Of a stretch of DNA of 64,000 bases, positions 10,931-25,149 are shown piece by piece. The stretch comes from Sphagnum compactum. Lineage: Eukaryota > Bryophyta > Sphagnopsida > Sphagnales. Below the pieces are notes generated by a model. That model was given only the letters and a program-made list of their open reading frames with translations. It did not search any database and was not told the origin of the DNA. Location: contig OZ234494.1 of assembly GCA_965153455.1 (NCBI GenBank), forward strand, positions 4,154,001 to 4,218,000, read 5' to 3'. The position numbers and the translations under genes are program-made. Every line of letters starts with the position of its first letter. Within the stretch, counting starts at the first letter, position 1.

Positions 10931-12240
10931 CTACCCATTGCATTTTAAAGTGGGATCCCAGTCTTAGATTTTGGGAATGTCCAAGGACCTTACTCAACAA
11001 AGAAACGATGGCCCACATTTTTCCATAGCACCTTCCTTACTTTCAAAAGGTCGGGTGTAAAAACTATTTATTCAAACAACGCCTTACACCACAAGGCCCT
11101 AGGGAAATAAATCTTAACACAGAACACCCCAAGGGATACCACCTACATTCTTAAATACATTGAATTGAATTCATTGAATAAGACTTAATTGCGACAAAAT
11201 CAATTCTTTTTTTTTTCATCAGCTAATTGTCATTGGCAGTGCAAACAAATGTGAAGCCCGCCCAAGTATATTTACTATTAATTATTGATTCAATTTATTA
11301 AGTAAAATCTCAAATTTTAATGATGGTTACAAATCACTCTATATGTATTGTATTTCCCAAACTTCTGGACTTCCAAGTTTCCCTCACTACTTCATTTATA
11401 AAAACTATCTATCGGGCCGATCGGATGAGTAACTTCATTTTGTTTGTTGGGAATGAACTCTGTCGCCTGCTACATTTGTCAGATGAGTCCATTTTTGGGA
11501 TGGAATTTGGTCCTTGATTACACACGTTCCTGAAGGATTAAGTGGAACTAAAAGCAATGTCTAATTACAAGGAATATGATCAATTAGAGTGTGATTAATT
11601 AGAGTTTCTCTGGGGGGATTTAGGGTTTGGCATTATTTGTACTCACTCTGTGGCATAATTATGACAAGAATATATTCCTGAGCTCTTTTTGCAGGTGGCA
11701 AAGAAGCCTTTAGCCTTTATGTTGAAAGTTACGTACTTTGCCCAGTTTTGAACAATTGCCCTTCTTCACAAGAGCATAGCAGGCAAGCAGTTTTGGTTTA
11801 GAAAAGGGTGTGTCATCTTTGCGCAAGGGCCATGCTAAATTTAACCTTATCATAGGGTGATGCTTGAATGAAGAATGCTCAAGAGCCCAATGTGGGTAGG
11901 GTAGGGCCATTGTTGCCAAATGAGTAGATGGATTTGATTCACAAAGTGCTTGAACATTAAAGCATGTGCTACTGAACTTGTCTATAATGTTAATTTGTGG
12001 GGTTCTTGGTAAAGACATTTCATCTATGGTTTGATTATATTAGAAATGTACAATGAATTGAGAGAATCATTTTTCTAGTGAACATGTCGAAAAGCAATAA
12101 AGGCTTCTTAGGTGAAGCTAATAATACCATCTGTTAACAAAAATGTGAATGCTCTTTTGATTGAACATTAGCATGTTGTGGAGTTTGACGAATTTATTAT
12201 ATAGCTACCAAACTATTACAAAGAAAATTTGATAAACCTA
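10931..12240. other. AT-rich intergenic DNA, no gene recognised
   Basis: A 102-codon minus-strand frame at 11710-12018 lacks any motif I recognise and is probably chance. No RNA gene or repeat was recognised. Confidence 0.4.
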
Positions 12241-12356
12241 AATCCTAGGTAGACCCTTAGGTGTCTCGCCATATAGCCAAGGTAGGGGGAAAAATACGGA
12301 GTTAAAAAAAAAATCCTATGTAGACCCTTAGGTGTCTCCTCATATAGCCGAGGTAG
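12241..12356 (+). repeat. 46-bp direct repeat just outside the left arm
   Basis: Units at 12241-12286 and 12312-12356 share AATCCTA, GTAGACCCTTAGGTGTCTC, CATATAGCC and AGGTAG, differing at about four positions. Further related words (CTAAGTA, CTCCTAAGTAG) follow to 12470. This sits about 150 bases outside the left breakpoint of the giant inverted repeat. Confidence 0.6.
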
Positions 12357-12509
12357 CTCCATAAGTAATCTTAGGTATTCTCTAAGTTAAAAAATCCATA
12401 GCTAACTCCTTAAGTAAGCTTTGTGTAATCGCTTAAGATATTCCATAACATAAGTAAGCTCCTAAGTAGACATGTTGATGCATGAATTTCTTTTAAAAAT
12501 CAAAACAAA

Positions 12510-15500
12510 TTGAGTTGAGAAGGAAATTTGAGAATTTTTTTTTGGTTTTTTTCTTTGGCATAGTCTCATCTTGCATTTTGATTGGTGTCTTTAGTTTTAG
12601 GGAAACCCAAGGTTTTGCTCTTGAGTTATATTGTTTTGTGGATAACTTAAAAATATGTAAAATATGAATTTGTGTATCCAATTTTTTTTCACAATGTGAA
12701 AATACAAAAAATGGACATGGAGGTGAATAAGGCTAAGTTATAAAATTGTACTCCAAATTAACGTGGGTCAAGTCACATCTAAATTGGGGTGTATTTTTCA
12801 CATTCATAGATAAAGAAGGAAGATTTATGGAAGTTGTGTTATGGCTTCCACATTGGAAACTGTCAAATGAATGTCCATAAGGACTTCTTGCAAAATATAA
12901 GAAGTGGACAAAAGTGGGTAATTGTTGATGATATATTAGTTTCATCCATTTGGATGATTACATTTCTTTGAAGGTTTATAAATGTGGATATCATCCACTA
13001 CATCATACTTGTGATTCATAAATGCAAACCTTCAAGAAAAACATCTAAGTAGAGATGGGTGCACTTTGGATGTGAATGTGGGTGTTCATAAGAGAAGTTG
13101 AGTTTAGGAAAATGTTGATGCTTTCATATTCAAGTGCACAATATTTGACTTACACTAGAGATTATGGCCTTGAAGGTCAATGTGGATGTTGTTGCCTAAG
13201 TCGAGGGCCAACAAATTTTTGGTTAAATGAAGTGATTTTGGGAGTGATCAACCATTACTCACATTTTCAAGTTATTTAATCATAGTGTGAATCTTTTGAT
13301 TGAATTTAAGAATTCACTTAGAGGGATGAATGGGGACAAATAATTTATGAATTGAAAGTAAATTTCAAGTTTGCACCTATTTTAAGACAACTTACAAGAG
13401 AAATTATTTTATTTTCATATTGACCAAAACATGTTTGGAGATTTGGAATAATTTTCACACAATACAATAATGTGATGCAAGTGTTTATTTTGGCCTATTA
13501 AAATCAATTTAACAACAAAGCAAAGGGCAATTATATTCATATGTGGGAAAATGTTTAGCAATGGTTTGGGTTGAGGCCGCATATATGATAATCTATTTAT
13601 TTGTAGCCTATTCATTTTGATGATTAATCAGCAAGCTCCAACAACTTAAAAAGATTGTAGAATTCATTAATTTAGTCAACTTATCAAAAGGTGTGTAAGC
13701 AGTTGGTTTTCATTCGTTAACTTGGAATGGTGGGAAAAAAGAGTTGATGGGTTGAATATGAATTGATTTTTCAATGAATTAAACATTATTCAGTATCATC
13801 AAGAAACATTAAATTTAGGATTAATGCCAAGTTAACATGCCATTTCATTTTGGTTTGAGGGAAAATTATCCCAAAAACCTTTGGGATTTGTTGCAACATA
13901 AATTGAGGGCAACCTTGGTAACATTTATGCTACAATAATCCCATGGGTGGAGATGTGAGAGACATAGTGAAAATGATAAGGTAATTTGGAACATGGGTGT
14001 TTTTTTTGTAAAATGTGGCACTTTGGCAATTGAGGACTAGTATAACTTAGATGAGTACATTAGGTCAAAAACATCTTAAAGGAAAAATAAACAAAAATAG
14101 AAAAAAAAACCTTGCTACACCTTTAGTAATGGTTAAGACATTCCTATACTAGCAAATAGTGGCATAATCCATAGAGGCTTCAAGGGAATAATTGTCTTGT
14201 TGAACATAACTAGTGAAATAAATGGAAAGGCAATTACAAGGATGAATATAAATTATCAGTTAAACACAATGATAGGTGAAACAAATCCATCATAACCAAA
14301 TGCAACGCAAAATGAGACAAATTACTTAGTGGGTTTTGCATATACCTTTTTAAACCTACTTCAAAGAAATTACCTACCCTTGAATAGAGGTGAACCTCAA
14401 ATATATACCAAACATTTACATTATGACAAAACAATATATTTGACCAATTTCTAGGTGTTATAATTTGAAAAGACACAAAAGATAACTAGCTAAAGAAAAT
14501 TGAAAATATAATAAAGCGAATTTAGTTGCTATTTTAAACTACAAATGAAGACATTATTCCACAATAATAGAAGTTTGTTTTTCATTTATAATGGTGAAGG
14601 GGTTATGAAAATATTACACATAAACCATTTAAAATCCAAATTAAATATTAATTTTTTATTTGACTTGTGACAATTTTTAATCCCATGGTGCAATTGTTTG
14701 ATTTTTTTAATAGTGAATTTTCACCATTTTGTGAAATATATTTTGAAAAAGAAATATTGTGTTTCAGACTCCATGTTTTTGAAGAAAAATTTCCAAAAAT
14801 GATTTTTTTTTAATTTGCCAAAATTTGCCTACAATATGAATGGGTGTTTAAGATTTTCTATTTTCATAATTTAAATATTGCCAAATTTGGTTAAGTATAC
14901 TTATAGATGCTTGTTACTTGAGGAATATCACAAAATTGAAAAAAAGGAACACTAATACAACTTGGTTTTTCCAATTTGGAATTAAATATGGGATTAAATC
15001 AACTAAAATTTGCTATATGGGGTCATGAAAGATTTTATGTTTTATGGTTAGGTCTTATTAACAAATAAAAGTGGACACACAACACATACCAAAGGGTTTC
15101 ACATTTTGTTAACAATGTAGTCAACCAAACTACTACAATGTTGGCGGAATGTGAAATAATTTGGTTAGCATGGAACAAAGGGAATTAGTATCCACTTGTG
15201 GAAATTGGAACCTCATTTCAGGTTGTTATGACTCATGAGCAACAACAAAAACATTTTATGATAACAATATATCATTGCATCACATTTCAAGGTTGCATTT
15301 GGAGAATTTTGTTGTGGGATGCATTGCTTCTCTTTATTTGGCATCAATTCCACAAGCATCAAGCAAGGTTAAATTGTAAACAACATAGATACATAACCAC
15401 CCATATTGGTTAGTTATTATAACAAGTTAGTGGTTTGTGAAAAAGATTTTCATATTTTGTGTGTTTGTGATGCAATAAGTTCTTACAAACTTCTATGGGG

Positions 15501-18500
15501 AAAATAATAGGAAAATATTTCATAATATTGAAAACCTTCAAAAGATGGTTATTCCTAAACTTAAAGTTTGTAAGAAACTTTGAATTGTGACTTTATTGAA
15601 AAGCATCGGACCAAGATTTTGAACCATTTCAAAGCTTCAAATTGACGTGATAGATTGTCAATCTACCCATTGTTGAAACAACAATAATTGGATTTTATCA
15701 TCATTTATTTGTGGAATTCATGCATGAACCAACCAATTTAGAGATTTCTTGAATGCATTTATGTTATTGAGATTGAGACATGATACTGAGCAAACAAAAG
15801 TGACAATGGGACATTACAATGTAAATAATTGTCTAGGGATTCATGGGAGGAGGCAGAATAATCTTGTTCAACTTATAGTGCACAAACTTTGATTTGTAAT
15901 TTGCAATGTTACACCCTTCAATGTTTTTTCTTCTTTATTTTTTGTCATAATTATTGCATTTTTTATTGGATATGTTCTACACCCTTGCCAAGTGTTTTCT
16001 TAGCCGCAAACTTTGCATACAAATCACTATCACTCACCTCTCATAGATGCATATAATTTAATTTATCTAACAATGTTAATGTCTTACTTCCCACTCTCCC
16101 TCTTTCAAGTTCCTTTTTTTCTTTCCCACCTTTTGTCTTCCTCACTTTTCCCCCTTCTTCCTTCTATCCCCTTTCCTCATTTGAACTATAGCCCCCCTTT
16201 TCTTCTTAGTTTTCTTTCATCTTTGTTCAACTATTATCTTATATTTGAAAATGGAAGAGTTGTGTTTATTTTACCATCTAGAGATTTAAAAAGACATAGT
16301 CAATTGAAGAGTCAATATTATAAGGATTTACAAAGGTTCCAAAAAAATTGATTTCTTTTGTTTCTCTTCGAGTTATTTATTTTAGATTTGAGAGTTGAAG
16401 AGTTGTGTCTCCTTAAACATAGGTAGAGTTCTAGAATGACACATGGCAATTGAAAAATCTATAGTTGCAAGGATTTATAGACCTTCCATCAAGGTTAATA
16501 AATTTTTTTTTGAATTTTATTCAAGCTATTTGTTTTGGATGTGAGAATTGAAGAGTTGTACAATCTTTTAAACATAGGTTGAGTTCTAAAAATAGGCATG
16601 GCAAGTAAGGAATCAATAATTGTAAAGATTTATGGAGCTTATAAGGGAAGTTTATACAATTTTCTTTCATTTTGTTTAAGCAATTTATGTTAGATATAGG
16701 AATTGAAGAGTTGTGTTTCATTAATCACCTTAAATCTCAAAGATACACGGAAATTGAAGACTCATTAGTTGGTTCAAAGGGAGGTTGGTAGAGGGGTAGG
16801 CATGTAGGCCTTCAACAAACATTATATCTTAATGATTTTATAGTTTAATGCTTTAAAGCAAAAGAAAATTACATTTCACATAGTTTGGAAAATAATTTAG
16901 GAATAATGTAAGCAATCCCTAATTAACTATTTATCTAGTTCTTATATAATCTTGAAAATAATTATTTGGTTAAATAGTGGTAAAATTTATCAAGGTGGTT
17001 TTTTTCCCCTTTCAAATTTTTAATGTTGCATTATAAGTGGGATTTAACATTAAATGGAAATATGTTTGTAGAACCTATTCAAAGTGTGAAAAATGCCCAC
17101 CTCAAGCCCCTTCTCCCCCCTGCCCCTTTAAAATCCAAGTGGAAATGTGACAAAAAAATTTCAATGTTTTAAATTGGTGATCTCCCCCTCCCCCCCCCCC
17201 CCCAAATAAAGGAAATATGCAACACAATAATCCTTTTTCACTTTTATTTTTTGCATGTGTGAAATTTGACATTTAAAAACTTTGAATGTGGTTATATGCA
17301 AATTTGGGTTATACAAAGGCACACAAGTGATTGAAACCTACAAATCCCATGGTTAACAATGGGATATTACTTTAGTAAACAAGTGCCCTTTGCATTCCAC
17401 TTTCTTCAATGCTTAATTCTTTGACCATGGTTATTAATTATCAATATCTTATTATCCATGGACATTAGCAGGTCCTTGTGCCATTCACGTAAGTATATTA
17501 AACCTCATATTATTTTGGTTGAAATGGGCTTAACTTCAAAATTCTTATGAAAAAACTATAGCTAGATCAGGAAAAGAAAAAGAAAAAGTTATGTCCTTAC
17601 GTCTTTTTATCATACTATAAAAGATGCCATAACCTATGAAAAAATGTTTTTTTTTAACACAAAACTCTTAAAGGCTTTGAGACATACAACTTTCTAGAAA
17701 CCCATAAAAGTTGTTGCAACCTATTAAGATATAGAATATAAAAAGAGATTATAAAACAAACCTTTCCAACAGTCGCATAGATAAAACTTAAAAGAAACAC
17801 AATCATGAAAAAATTGTTCAATTTTTGGAGCCAAAATGTTTTGTTAGTCAAAAACTTCATGCACATTGTTTCGTTGAAAGCTTTTTGATAATACAAAAAA
17901 CAACATAGAAAGCCCCATGTGTTTGGGAGGGTTACAATTTCAGATGGTGTTGGATGGTCTTTTGATTGTTGTCCAAAGCATTGTTAATTCCTTGACTAAT
18001 TATACAAGAATATAATATCTAAAGGTGAACTTGTGAAAGTCCTACCCCTTGCTCCACCTTGGCAAATCCAAGATTTATGGTACTCACCTTCTATTTTGAC
18101 CCAATAAAAAAATAAGGTACTTGGGCCCACCTCCACCATGGCACAAAAAAGTGGCCAAGGTTATTTTTCAAAATCCCAACTTGTTACATTTATGAAAATT
18201 GATGATTTTCTTTCTGGTATCTAAGGTTTTTTGAGCTTTTGCTTGAGCATTATAGAGGAGGCATGAATTGACTTGATCAACAAACCACATTGTTGCACAC
18301 TTTTTCTCCCTTTGGATCTTTTCTTGAATGCTACCTTGAAATGTCATGCGCCAAAGGATGATGACTTATGTCAATGGAAACTCTTTACTCAAGTATGGCA
18401 TTTGTAAATGAGTTCAACATAGATGAAAGTGTCATCTAGACAAGTTTTCCAAACTACAAATTTCTTTGTTTATCCCTTTCATGAAACTTTATGTACAAGT

Positions 18501-20480
18501 TTTGGATGGTCTACTATGTTTTTTTCTTCCTTCTTGTCATTGATCTCAAAGTGTTATATATATATATATATGCAATTGTCATAGGTATTATTTGTGTTTA
18601 CTTGTTCTTGGCATTTGGCTTCTAATCTTGTTAGTCTCCAATTTGATCAATTGCAAGCGAACCAACTTTTTAAGTTGTTTTCAAATTGGGCTAACTTCCT
18701 TTCACATAATTTTTATTTCATATTCTTGTTTGCTAACACTGCATGCTTTCTTCTCTTCATACATCCCTTCTTGTTGCTCTCACAATTATTATATTTTTCA
18801 CAATTCTTTATTATAGTTATTTTCATGGAAATCTCAACTCTAGAGGTTAATTATGTTAGTGTGTAGCATGAACCGAGTGTTAATGGCTTATATGTGGTGT
18901 CCCTTTGACCTTGGAGGATATGGTAGCAATAATATCATTGCGAATGTCCAAGGTAAAAGCCACAATTATGGATTTTTTTTTATCAAGTACTAGAGTTTTC
19001 ATTGCATTTTGTAGATGTTGGTTACAAATTGACCACCTTGATGAATCGATTTTTGTTAGTAAAAATATTTGGAGAAAGCTATTATAACATTTTTGTGAGT
19101 TGGGAATGAGGCCTTTCTTCAACCTTTTGAATTATCAAATAAAGAATTTGGATTATAATATTTGGAATAGTGAACAACATAGTGAACATTGCGACATTAT
19201 CTCGATATTATTCACTTGTACCTAACAACTAATGCAAAGTTTAACTATTTATCGAAGGACATCCAAAATTGGTCAAATTAGGTAAAGTTAGACATTAATT
19301 GCACAGGTCAAAGGTGCAAAAAGACAAGATTACTTGTTGATTGGCCATATGATTTAATGATTGGATGTTCTAAACCTTTTCACCTTACAAGTGCATGAAA
19401 GGTAGTTTCAAAGTTAATAGAAGAATTTGTTGTTGAATTTGAAAATGAAGTTGAACTTGAGGAATTTGCAAATCTTTGTGATGTTTTCTTTGTCAAAAGA
19501 AGTGCAAAGTACAACTTGTTAAAAGCATTTATAGTTGGGCCCCTTAACATTTGAAGCAATTTAAACATTTGTTGCATGCCTTTCCTTTTGACATTTGAAA
19601 TGTGTGCATATTTAGGGGTGGTTGCAAGATAGGGTGACTCAGTTTTTGCATCACATTGTAGTTTTTTGTAGAGTATCATGCATTGACATGTTGTTAACAT
19701 GCCATAAAACAAACAATATACCAAATTTGTGACTATATTTAGATTTCCAACATGAATTAAAAAACATATATATATATATATCAAATAAAAAGTTATGGAT
19801 TTTTGAATGACCTAAAATGGGCCTTATTTTCAAATGTTGATATCATAATCATTTTTGGGTGGATTTCAATTTATAATATCCTTACATTTATATATTATTT
19901 ATTTATTTATTTATTCACATTGATTTTTTAGTTCATTAACTAATGATATCATAATAGATTATAATTTTGATATTACACTATTAGAAACTACATCCAAGGT
20001 CACTATACATTCCATAAATTTTCATTGTATTGCTAGAAAATGACTAAAGTCAATTAGATCATAAGTATAATGGACTAAGGTGTGGTTCAAATCATGTGGC
20101 AACTTGATCACCCAAAAACTATATAACACCTTATTGGTGGCTACTCATTGAGTTTTAAAAAAAAATTATACACCCACTTGGTATAGTGGTTTGAACCATG
20201 GATGCAATCGTTTTCTCCACGAGCATTTTAGTTTAATGGTTTAATCCACTATGTTTTGGTGGTTAATCCATTGTGTTTAGTAGTGTGATTTGTCTAGTGG
20301 TTTAGTGGTATGGTATCGTATGAGTGGTTTCCATTTTATGATCCAAATTTTAATTCAAGCAAAGTTTTGCATCATGTTAATGTAAGGTTAGCCTAGGTCA
20401 ACCTAGGTCAAAGGCCATCTTGGGCTATTCACGGTAGGTTTATGGGTGACTAAATCTAGAGTCGTTCTTTGGTCATCATA
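12510..20480. other. Left-arm interior without recognised genes
   Basis: All frames are short. Those shared with the right arm are shared only because the arms are duplicates, and they carry no recognised domain. Short (TA)n tracts lie at about 18555-18572 and 19767-19780, and a C-run near 17190. The right-arm counterpart is about 55,200-63,060. Confidence 0.45.
15919..16077 (+). repeat. Segment missing from the right arm, between CAATGTT repeats
   Basis: The left arm has CAATGTT at 15919-15925 and again at 16071-16077. In the right arm a single copy (as AACATTG at 59669-59675) joins the two outer flanks. The right arm has therefore lost 152 bases between 7-bp direct repeats, a normal deletion signature. 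Confidence 0.75.
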
Positions 20481-20499
20481 CACCCTATGGTGATTAAAA

Positions 20500-20800
20500 T
20501 GTCTTTGATTGCCATAGGAGTTTAGTTGCCAAAATTTCAATCACCACATGATTTTGTCACTAAGTTTTCAATCACCACAAGTTTTTGTCATTAGGCTTTT
20601 GGTCACCACATGTTTTAATTGCCATGTTTTCGATTGCCATAAGTTTCCATTGCCACACTTTCAATTACCACAGGATTCTGTTGCCACATTTTTAGTCGCT
20701 CACTTTTTGGTTGCTAATTTTTTAGTTGTCACATTTTCAATTGCCAAATTTTGGATCGCTAGCTTTTCCATCACCAACTACCATTTTGGGTTGCCATTCT
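20500..20800 (+). repeat. Degenerate minisatellite, TTGCCAC-type units (left copy)
   Basis: Units of about 15-20 bases combine TTTTCAATTGCCA- or TTTTGGTCACCA-like words roughly fifteen times. They produce a repetitive hydrophobic frame (20548-20997) that should not be read as a protein. Upstream, 20160-20320 repeats TAGTGGTTT-like words. The right-arm copy is at 54845-55190. Confidence 0.65.
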
Positions 20801-21644
20801 CTTTGGCTACCAACATTATCAGATGTCAAACAATGACTCCTTTGGTGATGGACAACAAAGGTTGTTCGAGTGTTTTTGTCCAATGTTTTATGGTTGTTTC
20901 AAAAAAAATTTGGTCCAAAATGATTAAAGAATCAAAAGATTTTTTTACATTCAAAAATAATTTCAACAAATATATATATAATGTAGTTTGGGTATAATAT
21001 AAGTCCCCACAATTGAAAAAAATGAAAACCAAAAACAAAGTCTAAAGAATGAATGGTTTGTATTTGCATTAAAATTTTTATTTCAAATGAATTTATATTG
21101 ATTCTTTTTCATTGCCTAATGTCTATCAATTATTATGAGATTGGTTATTGAAGCATATTATCAATGGAAAGTCCAATTAAATATAATTGAAAAATTTAGG
21201 TGACGGATGGGCTAAATTTGTGTAAATGATCATTGTATCTTATATTTACAAAAAAGATATCATCAATCTAGAACATAGATCCACAAATTTCAAATGTGTA
21301 AAAAAATATTCACAAATTTCAAATATGATTACACATGACAATGTGACTCCTTAGCAAAATTGGGTTTCATAAAAGCCGCAAGTCCAAAACATGTCAATTT
21401 TGAAAGATCATGCAAATTACATCAAATTTCATATGCAACAATTACAAACTATTTATGGCTGCTTTTGAGAACATTCATAAGGTGTAATCCAATTATATGG
21501 AGGCCCAATCAATGTGCGCACACAATCTATTGAACAATTTTTCATGCCTCTAGATTTGGCTTATACATGTCATGGATCACCTTCTTAAATGACATCTTGG
21601 TTGAATTGTCCACAAAATATTCTACATCCCAATCTTCACCCCAT

Positions 21645-23050
21645 TCTTCACCTTATATGACATTTGCGCTTGCCGATTGAATACACTTCAGACTTCAAAG
21701 TTGTTTGGTGTTGTTTGGCCATTTGTCGAAAAGAATTTGTAGTTCCGATTTTCTGTAAACAATTTTTTTTTTGGGGCCACCCACCAACACACTTTCCTTG
21801 TGTTGGTGGCATCTTACTCCTTGGTAAACCCATATAATGATGGTGTCACATTTTGCAAACAATCGACTTCACCCCAATTGCAAATGCTTCTGTACACAAC
21901 ATTTAGTTTGTTTGATAGAAATGCAACATATTGTTATCCTTGAACGAGTCGTGCAAAATTCCAAAATGATGTATTGCATTCATAATGTTTATGAATGCCC
22001 ATGCCAACTTCGTACAATTTTTCTTAAAGGCAACAAGTCATGTTCACCCTTCCATATTTGGCCCCCTTGCTACAATAAGGTTCAATTATCCATAATGGGG
22101 GAGTAGTTTGTGTTGTAATCCAACATTTCTCGAAGAGTTCCCTCGTTTTGGACCATAGTGTGTAAGCTTCCATGATTTTGCATGGGTGGTGAGGAGTTTA
22201 ATGACACCTAGATGTTCACATGGGTGGCCAAAGCTTCCACCAAACGTTGCTTATGCACTTTTCACTTATCATCTATCTTAAGTGTCTTCCCCACCAACTC
22301 AATGGTGATTGGGAAATGATCAAACTTTTTGATTCACACCTCACGCACCACACCATAACCACCTTGATTGTCTCCACTTAACAATGGGAACACATTTGCT
22401 ATGCTTGGAATCCACAAGACAACATAATTTCCAATTTGGGCAAGAAGGTTTCGAGCGCCTTCTCCCATCCATGGTGGTAACTTCACCTTCTTCAAAAAAC
22501 ATCTTTGAGAATTTGGCCCACCATGAATTTTTTTCACACAAGTTTGCCACCATTGTGGTCCAATGTGACTTGTCCTTTTATGGATAAAGGATTTCACACC
22601 ATTGCAATAAGTTTGTAACTACATTTGAAATCTTGCATTCAAACCACATAAAAAACCCTTAAAAGTTTAAGCTTGTTGTATTGCAAGGAACTTATTCTCC
22701 ATGACATGTTTGTACTTCTCCTGGTCAATTATTTTCTTGCTCACAAAAGCACCATCAAGGTATGCCATTGTGTGATCCTTGAAAAAACTCATGATAATTT
22801 CCTAGAATTGCCATGTGTTGATTAATTTAGGGTCATTTTCCTCAAGCCTTTGATGCTTTCAGGATTATGTCAATGAAGTGTTTTCCCCATTGGACATTTT
22901 TGGAAACCCTTGCTTATGCATGGTTGAAGGTGAGCCGTTCAAAGGTTTGTAGGGATAACTGTCAGATGATGTGTGAGATAAAGGGTTTGGGGGTTTTTTG
23001 GTCAAATTGTCCCTTGGATGACATTGTCGAAATCTAAGATGCCTAAAAAA
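21645..23050 (-). pseudogene. Decayed protein-kinase-like gene, left-arm copy (5' truncated)
   Basis: Read on the minus strand, pieces in different frames form a kinase-fold order: a glycine-rich loop (GGYGVVREV, about 22340), a long middle part, a catalytic-loop-like segment, an activation-segment start, and a subdomain-IX-like SE-YS-GK segment (about 21660). Several frameshifts and stops separate the pieces, so no product is possible. The usual catalytic HRD and DFG motifs are replaced in the copies seen. Upstream homology to the right arm stops near 23517, so the amino-terminal part present in the right arm is absent here. Assignment to the kinase fold is by motif order only; the subfamily is unknown. 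Confidence 0.5.
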
Positions 23051-24274
23051 CCCAAAGATTTTCCAAGCACTAATTGTTATAAACAATTAAAAATTTGAAA
23101 TATCAAAGTTTAAGGTGTCCTAAGATTTTCACAAAATGCAAAAAAGGTCACGTTTAGCCATGGACTTGACCACTTATACTCACATAGGGTTCCACGCAAT
23201 GGTTATAAGTGGGCATACTCACAATTAGGGTACCCAAAAGGATGGTTTAATGAAAAAGGATTATAAAGGACTATTTTGAATTTTTATTACATTTATTATT
23301 TTATGATTATAGTGGATTGGTATATGACTATAATTAGAATGATGTCATGTTAATCTAATAAAATATATTAATCATAATATAGATGTCCTTTTGAATCTTT
23401 TTAAATAATTTGAATCTTTGTTTTAATTATAATTTTCATTTTAAAGGAATCAAAAGGAATGTATTAAATAATGCAATTGATTCCAATTTTGTTTCATGAA
23501 TAAGTAATGCATACGTCTATGTTTGGCAATGTTCATATAATGCATTTGATATAAGAATTTTGAAAGCTATAGAATCCATTCTAAAATGGTAACAAGGAAA
23601 ATTATTCCTTTTTTTCCATTTGGTTTATTTTTTGTATTCACTAAGCTTAGAATTTGTGACCCCAAGTGTCAACAAAATGTGTAGGAAATTTTCATGCAAT
23701 AAAACATGTTAAATTATATATGAAAGCTTATGTATTCATTTTTTGCATTTTTGGTCTTTTACCAAAATATTTATGCATACGCATGTGAAAAATCACCACC
23801 ACCATGAAAATTATCATAATTTGAATTATCCAATATCTCTCATATTAATTTTTTCAATTTAGACTTCATATTTGGAAGATAGGAAAAATAAAGTCCTTGA
23901 GTCTTGTGGTCGAAAAGTGGTACCTTAATTGTGAATATGCCCAAGTGTGCAACCAAAAACACAAAACCCAAATGGGAAAAGAAGCATTCAAAAATGAACC
24001 CAATAGTTGCATTTTAAAACTCATATACCTTTAAGTCCCCTTGAAAACTTGGTCGTCAATTTTTCCTCACTTTCTTTTCGAAATGTATAATTTTGATTAT
24101 TTTTGACAATTGGTGCATTGCACTTTGAGGAAAGGGGGGATCCATGCACTATTTTTTGTTGTTGTTGCGATTCCATAGTTTGTTGCAAAATGAATCATGT
24201 TGAACAATCAAGTTGAAGGAAAGATAATTGAGTAAGTTTATTCACACACTAATTTTGAGGACAATCACGTTTAG

Positions 24275-24616
24275 GATGACCACACCATTGTGACTTGGGA
24301 TTATGAGGGGGTAGATGTTATATATTTCCCAAGCCACATAGAAGGAGAATATCATGTGGACAACCTTCGATTACCAAAGGACTTGTTGTACAAGGACATC
24401 CAATTAACATTGTATGTCAACATGGAGAATATAATGGATAGGGAACGTGTGTTTATAGCTTGGGATCACAATGTTATGAGCATCAAATATCTTCCATGTG
24501 TGTTTGAAATTGTATATGTTTTAGATAATTCAAATTTGCTTGAGGACTTGCCATATGAAAACATCTTGATGAAGTTTCTTGTTTATGACACACAAGACTA
24601 CTTTGACACAATATGA
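24275..24616 (+). pseudogene. Unrecognised open frame with two similar ~50-residue halves
   Basis: The frame is open for 113 codons from a TAG at 24272 to a stop at 24614 but has no ATG; its first possible starts are near-cognate codons. The protein has two related halves. Each begins with a W-D pair (about residues 9 and 57), then Y-x-P, then Y-x-x-D-N, then D-L-x-Y and I, spaced alike. About a quarter of aligned positions are identical. The composition is acidic and aromatic, unlike the random frames nearby. It may be an exon remnant. I do not recognise the family and propose no function. Confidence 0.3.
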
Positions 24617-25076
24617 CATTTGTTAATTTTGTTACGAATTGATGAAAAAAAACAAGTGACTTTGCCATGAGAGGTTTTGTCTAAAAATAATATTTTTATG
24701 AAATATTACAAAAAATCTGATCGTGCCAACACTTCCCCATTCCCCTTATTTCTTTTCAATCATACCACCAATATTGGTTGTATTACCCGAATCAACAACA
24801 CTAAATATTGTGTATTTTGATGTTTCTAATCATTGCATTTAAAAAAAATTCAAGAATGTCACACTAGTTCCTTTCCTTGAACTTTTTGACACAAATTTGA
24901 AACATTATTTGAGAATTTTTTTTAAATTTTTTTCCTAAGGTAATTTGGAAGTCATTATATTTATAGGTTTTTATTATGAAATTAATTGATTAAATATAAT
25001 TTAGTTATGAATTTCTAAAGTTTAAGCTATTAATTTTGAAAGGGCCATTTTAATTAGGGCTTGCAATTGATAAACA

Positions 25077-25080
<4 letters not shown>

Positions 25081-25146
<66 letters not shown>
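25081..25146. repeat. (TA)33 microsatellite, left arm only
   Basis: A perfect TA dinucleotide tract of 66 bases, within left-specific block X. Confidence 0.9.

Positions 25147-25149
<3 letters not shown>

Noticed and set aside
11710-12018. 102-codon minus-strand frame
   Set aside because: No recognisable motif, no splice or polyadenylation context, and composition like the surrounding DNA.
20548-20997. 149-codon open frame as a gene
   Set aside because: The frame is generated by a degenerate minisatellite and has no ATG-based support or domain.
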